Shown: one piece after another, positions 60,833-64,000 of the stretch
Layout: each line of letters starts with the position of its first letter
How positions within the stretch are numbered: position 1 is the first letter of the stretch
From: Lyngbya sp. HA4199-MV5
Lineage (GTDB): Bacteria; Cyanobacteriota; Cyanobacteriia; Leptolyngbyales; Leptolyngbyaceae
Length of the DNA: 64,000 nucleotides
Direction: 5' to 3'
Assembly: GCA_019359375.1 (NCBI GenBank)
Contig: JAHHHL010000017.1
Coordinates: 62,001 to 126,000, forward strand
Made by a program: the position numbers and the translations under genes
Notes under the pieces: model-generated
Seen by the model: only the letters and a program-made list of their open reading frames with translations
The model's database searches: none
Told to the model about the DNA's origin: nothing

Positions 60833-61933
60833 ATGGATTGGGAACAGCACACCAACGCACTGGAAAAAGCCAATCGAGTCCTTCAGAGAAAACTGGAACG
60901 CTCTGAAGCAGAACGGGCACAGTTAGAGATTGACAACGAGAAAAAAGAGTTTCTTCTGAAACAAGTCATCGGTGATTTGGAGCAATCTCGCTCTGAACTA
61001 GAGCAGAAGCAGAACGAACTAGAAGCGGCATTCACAGACCTGCAAATCATGCAGGATAAAATGGCAAGTCTGGGTGGTTTGGTCGCTGGAGTGGCGCACG
61101 AAATTAATAACCCAATCAGCTTTCTATCTGGAAATTTGCGCCCTGCTCAAGATTACATCACTGATTTGCTGCGCTTGCTTACTTCCTACCAACACAGTTT
61201 CCCAAACCCAGGCATCAAGATTGAGGCTGAAATTGTCGCGATCGATTTAGAGTTTCTACAAGAGGATTTACCGAAACTGATTGCGTCAATGCGAGAGGGC
61301 ATTAATCGCATTCGAGACATTAGCAGTAGCCTGAGAACCTTCTCTCGTGCCGATCGTGATCATCCCGTCACCTTCGATATTCATCAGGGCATCGACAGCA
61401 CCTTACTGATCCTGAAGCATCGTCTTAAAGCCAGCGACGTGCGACCAACAATCAACGTGGTCAAGCAATACAGTCAGCTACCGCTCGTGGAATGTTATGC
61501 AGGACAACTAAACCAGGTCTTCATGAACATTCTGGCAAACGCAATTGACGCATTAGAAGAAAAGTCTTTAGGCTGTGCGTCCGGTTCCACAAACGGTGCT
61601 GTAGAGAAGATGAGTTCACGACAGGACTGTAACAACCCACACACCAGTCTGGATGTCATCACGATCGCCACAGAATGCTCTCAAGACGGTACACATGTTT
61701 GCATTCGCATCAAAGATAATGGTCCTGGCATGACCGAAGACACCAAGCAAAAAGTGTTTGATTATTTGTTTACCACTAAATCGGTTGGTCAAGGAACAGG
61801 CTTAGGCTTAGCCATTGCCCATCAGATTGTAGTCGATAAACACAACGGCACGTTGATCGTTAATTCTGCCCTGGAGCAAGGCACAGAATTTGTGATTAGC
61901 CTACCCATTAAAGCGTGCATTATCACTGAGTAA
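60833..61933 (+). CDS. Sensor histidine kinase, soluble
   Basis: A 366-residue kinase with no membrane helix. A coiled coil at about 1-75 (ANRVLQRKLERSEAERAQLE) leads to the phosphorylation site GVAHEINNPISFLSGNL (His about 88). The ATP domain has NQVFMNILANAIDALEE (N box), IKDNGPGMTEDTKQKVFDYL (G1) and GQGTGLGLAIAHQIVVDKHN (G2). The layout is of the NtrB/FIST-linked class that takes its signal from a partner protein, here likely FIST. No response regulator follows. Confidence 0.93.
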   Translation: MDWEQHTNALEKANRVLQRKLERSEAERAQLEIDNEKKEFLLKQVIGDLEQSRSELEQKQNELEAAFTDLQIMQDKMASLGGLVAGVAHEINNPISFLSGNLRPAQDYITDLLRLLTSYQHSFPNPGIKIEAEIVAIDLEFLQEDLPKLIASMREGINRIRDISSSLRTFSRADRDHPVTFDIHQGIDSTLLILKHRLKASDVRPTINVVKQYSQLPLVECYAGQLNQVFMNILANAIDALEEKSLGCASGSTNGAVEKMSSRQDCNNPHTSLDVITIATECSQDGTHVCIRIKDNGPGMTEDTKQKVFDYLFTTKSVGQGTGLGLAIAHQIVVDKHNGTLIVNSALEQGTEFVISLPIKACIITE

Positions 61934-62374
61934 ATATTAATGCCAGAGGCATTTCATTCTAAACGTAGAGTCGTATTGGCAACAGATTTGGTAGCGGATG
62001 AAGCGGATATGTTGTCTACAAAGGCTGAAGAAACCATCTGTTTCATCTGTTCTCATCCGTTGCTCACCATGCCTAAGGTTTGTTAATTTTTGCTAAAAAA
62101 GCGGTGAGTCGCCACTCGGAAAAAATCTGCGTGATGTAAAGAAAAATTCGGATAATTTTATCAAATTGTGTCAGATATTTCCCGAAATGCTTGCCGGGTA
62201 TGCTTTTCTGGTACAAACAGGAATGTGCATCAATGTAACAGTCAGTGTTCAGTGATCAGGCTATCGGCGATCGCTGAACGCAAGCCAGACTTAGCAGGCT
62301 TAAGTTGCTTGCAATGGCTGCTAACGGCTGACTGTTAACCCTCTTGTGCGTCCCAAGATAAGGAGCCTAACCGC
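61934..62374. other. 440-bp region upstream of chlH
   Basis: Contains the GCGGATG-type repeat (61988-62076) and an inverted pair AACAGTCAG/CTGACTGTT at about 62238 and 62329, ~90 bases apart. The chlH promoter should lie right of 62080. AAGGAG at 62360-62365 is its ribosome-binding site. Confidence 0.55.
61988..62076. repeat. GCGGATG-type interspersed repeat, locus 4
   Basis: TAGCGGATGAAGCGGATATG and, after ~25 bases, CATCTGTTTCATCTGTTCTC with ATCCGTTGCTCACC. The two parts are approximate complements. Confidence 0.6.
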
Positions 62375-64000
62375 ATGTTCACACACGTCAAGCCCACCAT
62401 CAGACACGTTGCACCCGATGACCTTCGGGGACGCGCTCTGCTCCGAGTGGTCTATGTCGTGCTGGAGCCTCAGTACCAGAGTTCGCTTTCGGCAGCGGTG
62501 CGCGCCATCAACCAGAACCATCCCACCCTGGCTGTCGAAATTAGCGGTTACTTGATTGAGGAACTCCGCGATTCAGAGAATTACGAAGCGTTTCAACATG
62601 ATGTTTCACGGGCGAATATCTTTATTGCATCGCTAATTTTCCTGGAAGATCTGGCAGATAAAGTGGTGGCGGCTGTAGAACCCCACCGCGATCGCCTGGA
62701 TGTCGCCGTAGTTTTCCCTTCCATGCCTCAGGTGATGCGCCTGAACAAGATGGGCAGCTTCTCGATGGCGCAGTTGGGTCAATCCAAAAGCGCGATCGCC
62801 CAGTTCATGAAGAAGCGCAAGGAGAAATCCGGTTCTGGCTTCCAGGATGGGATGCTGAAGCTGCTGAACACGCTGCCCAAAGTGTTGAAGTACCTGCCGA
62901 TGGACAAAGCGCAGGATGCCCGTAATTTCATGCTCAGCTTCCAATACTGGCTGGGTGGTTCGCAGGAGAATCTGGAGAATTTCCTGCTGATGCTCGCCGA
63001 TCGCTACGTCTACAAAGATCTGGATACGGACAGCGGCGCGTTGCAGTACCGCGATCCCGTCACCTATCCCGACATGGGCATCTGGCATCCCCTCGCGCCC
63101 ACCATGTTTGAGGACGTGAAGGAATACCTCAACTGGTTCAACTCTCGCACCGATATTTCCGACGACCTGAAAGACCCACTGGCTCCCTGTGTGGGACTGG
63201 TGCTGCAACGGACGCATCTGGTGACGGGTGATGATGCTCACTACGTCTCGATGGTGCAAGAGCTGGAAAGCATGGGCGCACGAGTGATCTCGGTGTTCGC
63301 TGGCGGATTAGACTTCTCTAAGCCCGTGGATGCCTTCTTTTATAGTGAGGGAAGAGGAGAGAGGGGAGAGGGATTTGGCTCACACCTCACACCTCACACC
63401 TCACACCTCACTGCCATTGTGGATGTTGTCATTTCACTCACAGGCTTTGCCCTAGTCGGTGGTCCCGCAAAACAAGATCATCCGAAGGCGATCGACTCCC
63501 TGAAGCGGCTCAACCGTCCCTATATGGTGGCGCTGCCTCTCGTGTTTCAGACCACCGAAGAATGGGAAGACAGCGATCTCGGTCTGCATCCCATTCAAGT
63601 CGCGCTGCAAATTGCGTTACCCGAACTGGATGGCGCGATCGAACCCATCATTCTCTCCGGTCGGGATGGCATGACGGGCAAAGCGATCGCCTTGCAAGAT
63701 CGAGTGGAAGCGATCGCCCAACGTGCGATGAAATGGGCAAACCTCCGCCGCAAGCCCAAACTGACCAAGAAAGTTGCCATCACCGTTTTCAGCTTCCCGC
63801 CCGATAAAGGGAATGTGGGGACGGCTGCTTATCTGGATGTGTTCGGTTCTATCTACAAAGTGATGGAAGCGTTACAGCACAATGGCTACGACGTGCAAGG
63901 ATTACCCGAAACTGCCGAAGCACTGATGCTGGAAGTGCTCCACGATGCTCGCGCTCAATACAACAGTCCCGAATTGAATGTGGCGTATCGCATGTCCGTG
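62375..64000 (+). CDS. chlH: Magnesium chelatase subunit H (partial, N-terminal 542 codons)
   Basis: Open from the ATG at 62375 (AAGGAG nine bases upstream) to base 64000, where the window cuts it. Translation shows [99 protein letters not shown] and [20 protein letters not shown], all ChlH/BchH. The enzyme inserts Mg2+ into protoporphyrin IX with ChlI and ChlD. Residues ~324-347 are an odd insert ([20 protein letters not shown]) made from CACACCT-type repeats in a loop that is shorter in other ChlH proteins as I remember them. Confidence 0.96.
   Translation, partial: MFTHVKPTIRHVAPDDLRGRALLRVVYVVLEPQYQSSLSAAVRAINQNHPTLAVEISGYLIEELRDSENYEAFQHDVSRANIFIASLIFLEDLADKVVAAVEPHRDRLDVAVVFPSMPQVMRLNKMGSFSMAQLGQSKSAIAQFMKKRKEKSGSGFQDGMLKLLNTLPKVLKYLPMDKAQDARNFMLSFQYWLGGSQENLENFLLMLADRYVYKDLDTDSGALQYRDPVTYPDMGIWHPLAPTMFEDVKEYLNWFNSRTDISDDLKDPLAPCVGLVLQRTHLVTGDDAHYVSMVQELESMGARVISVFAGGLDFSKPVDAFFYSEGRGERGEGFGSHLTPHTSHLTAIVDVVISLTGFALVGGPAKQDHPKAIDSLKRLNRPYMVALPLVFQTTEEWEDSDLGLHPIQVALQIALPELDGAIEPIILSGRDGMTGKAIALQDRVEAIAQRAMKWANLRRKPKLTKKVAITVFSFPPDKGNVGTAAYLDVFGSIYKVMEALQHNGYDVQGLPETAEALMLEVLHDARAQYNSPELNVAYRMSV
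63345..63410 (+). repeat. Heptamer repeat inside chlH
   Basis: A GAGAGGGGAGAGGG stretch followed by four tandem CACACCT-like heptamers, in frame, within codons 324-347. Confidence 0.85.

Noticed and set aside
62633-63259. 208-residue minus-strand ORF inside chlH
   Set aside because: It is antisense to a clearly conserved ChlH reading frame and shows no family features.
63345-63410. Frameshift in chlH at the repeat
   Set aside because: The frame is the same on both sides and both sides match ChlH.

Overview
The window looks like chromosomal DNA of a cyanobacterium. It carries genes for the H subunit of magnesium chelatase, the photosystem I biogenesis factor BtpA, an SLH/OprB iron-uptake-type porin, a zinc-ribbon Ser/Thr kinase and a FIST protein. 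The octamer GCGATCGC (HIP1) and its CGATCG core are scattered through almost every gene. GatB and a tRNA-Gln(TTG) fit the indirect Gln-tRNA route used by cyanobacteria. I cannot place it below phylum level; family content and repeat load suggest a filamentous lineage.

Layout. 1-7700: kinase (cut by the window edge), C-terminal processing protease, a deacylase-like YbaK protein, an unknown protein with CPF motifs, a divergent single-module NRPS (A-PCP-TE, no C domain) and BtpA. 7718-15905: TPR protein, rimO, DEAD-box helicase, DEDDh exonuclease and porin. 16385-26763: a sugar-type ABC importer (binding protein, two permeases, ATPase) interrupted by a four-helix-bundle gene; then DUF4126, a desaturase divergent from a CFAS-like methyltransferase, a small lipoprotein and a second MalK-type ATPase. 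26968-31662: zinc metalloprotease and SppA. 32014-38484: the translation/transcription cluster rimP-nusA-ylxR-infB. 38681-45736: CPBP protease, Fe-SOD, paired M16 peptidases, TPR and MOSC proteins. 45878-53828: a DUF433/PIN-like pair, a phasin-like protein, DUF2330 plus an RnfD-like protein, a long repeat protein and a HipA/DUF3037 pair. 53875-64000: tRNA-Gln, gatB, argJ, a GST, a small secreted protein, FIST plus histidine kinase, and the first 542 codons of chlH.

The most striking signal is repeats. Intergenic spacers are full of short, mostly heptamer-like repeats (TTGTTGGTTGTTAG, GGCAGGAGGCAGAAGG, AAGGCTAAAGGATGAAGG and complements). The same repeats also sit in frame inside conserved proteins: about 60 residues in a MalK-type ATPase, about 74 in the RnfD-like protein, and about 24 in ChlH. 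There is a smaller case at the N-terminus of a secreted protein. Three further noncoding families occur: a ~130-bp MITE with IS5-like ends (3 copies), paired AAACCTCSGAGGTT palindromes (3 loci), and a GCGGATGGGAACGGATG element (4 loci). No CRISPR array, intact insertion sequence or rRNA was seen.
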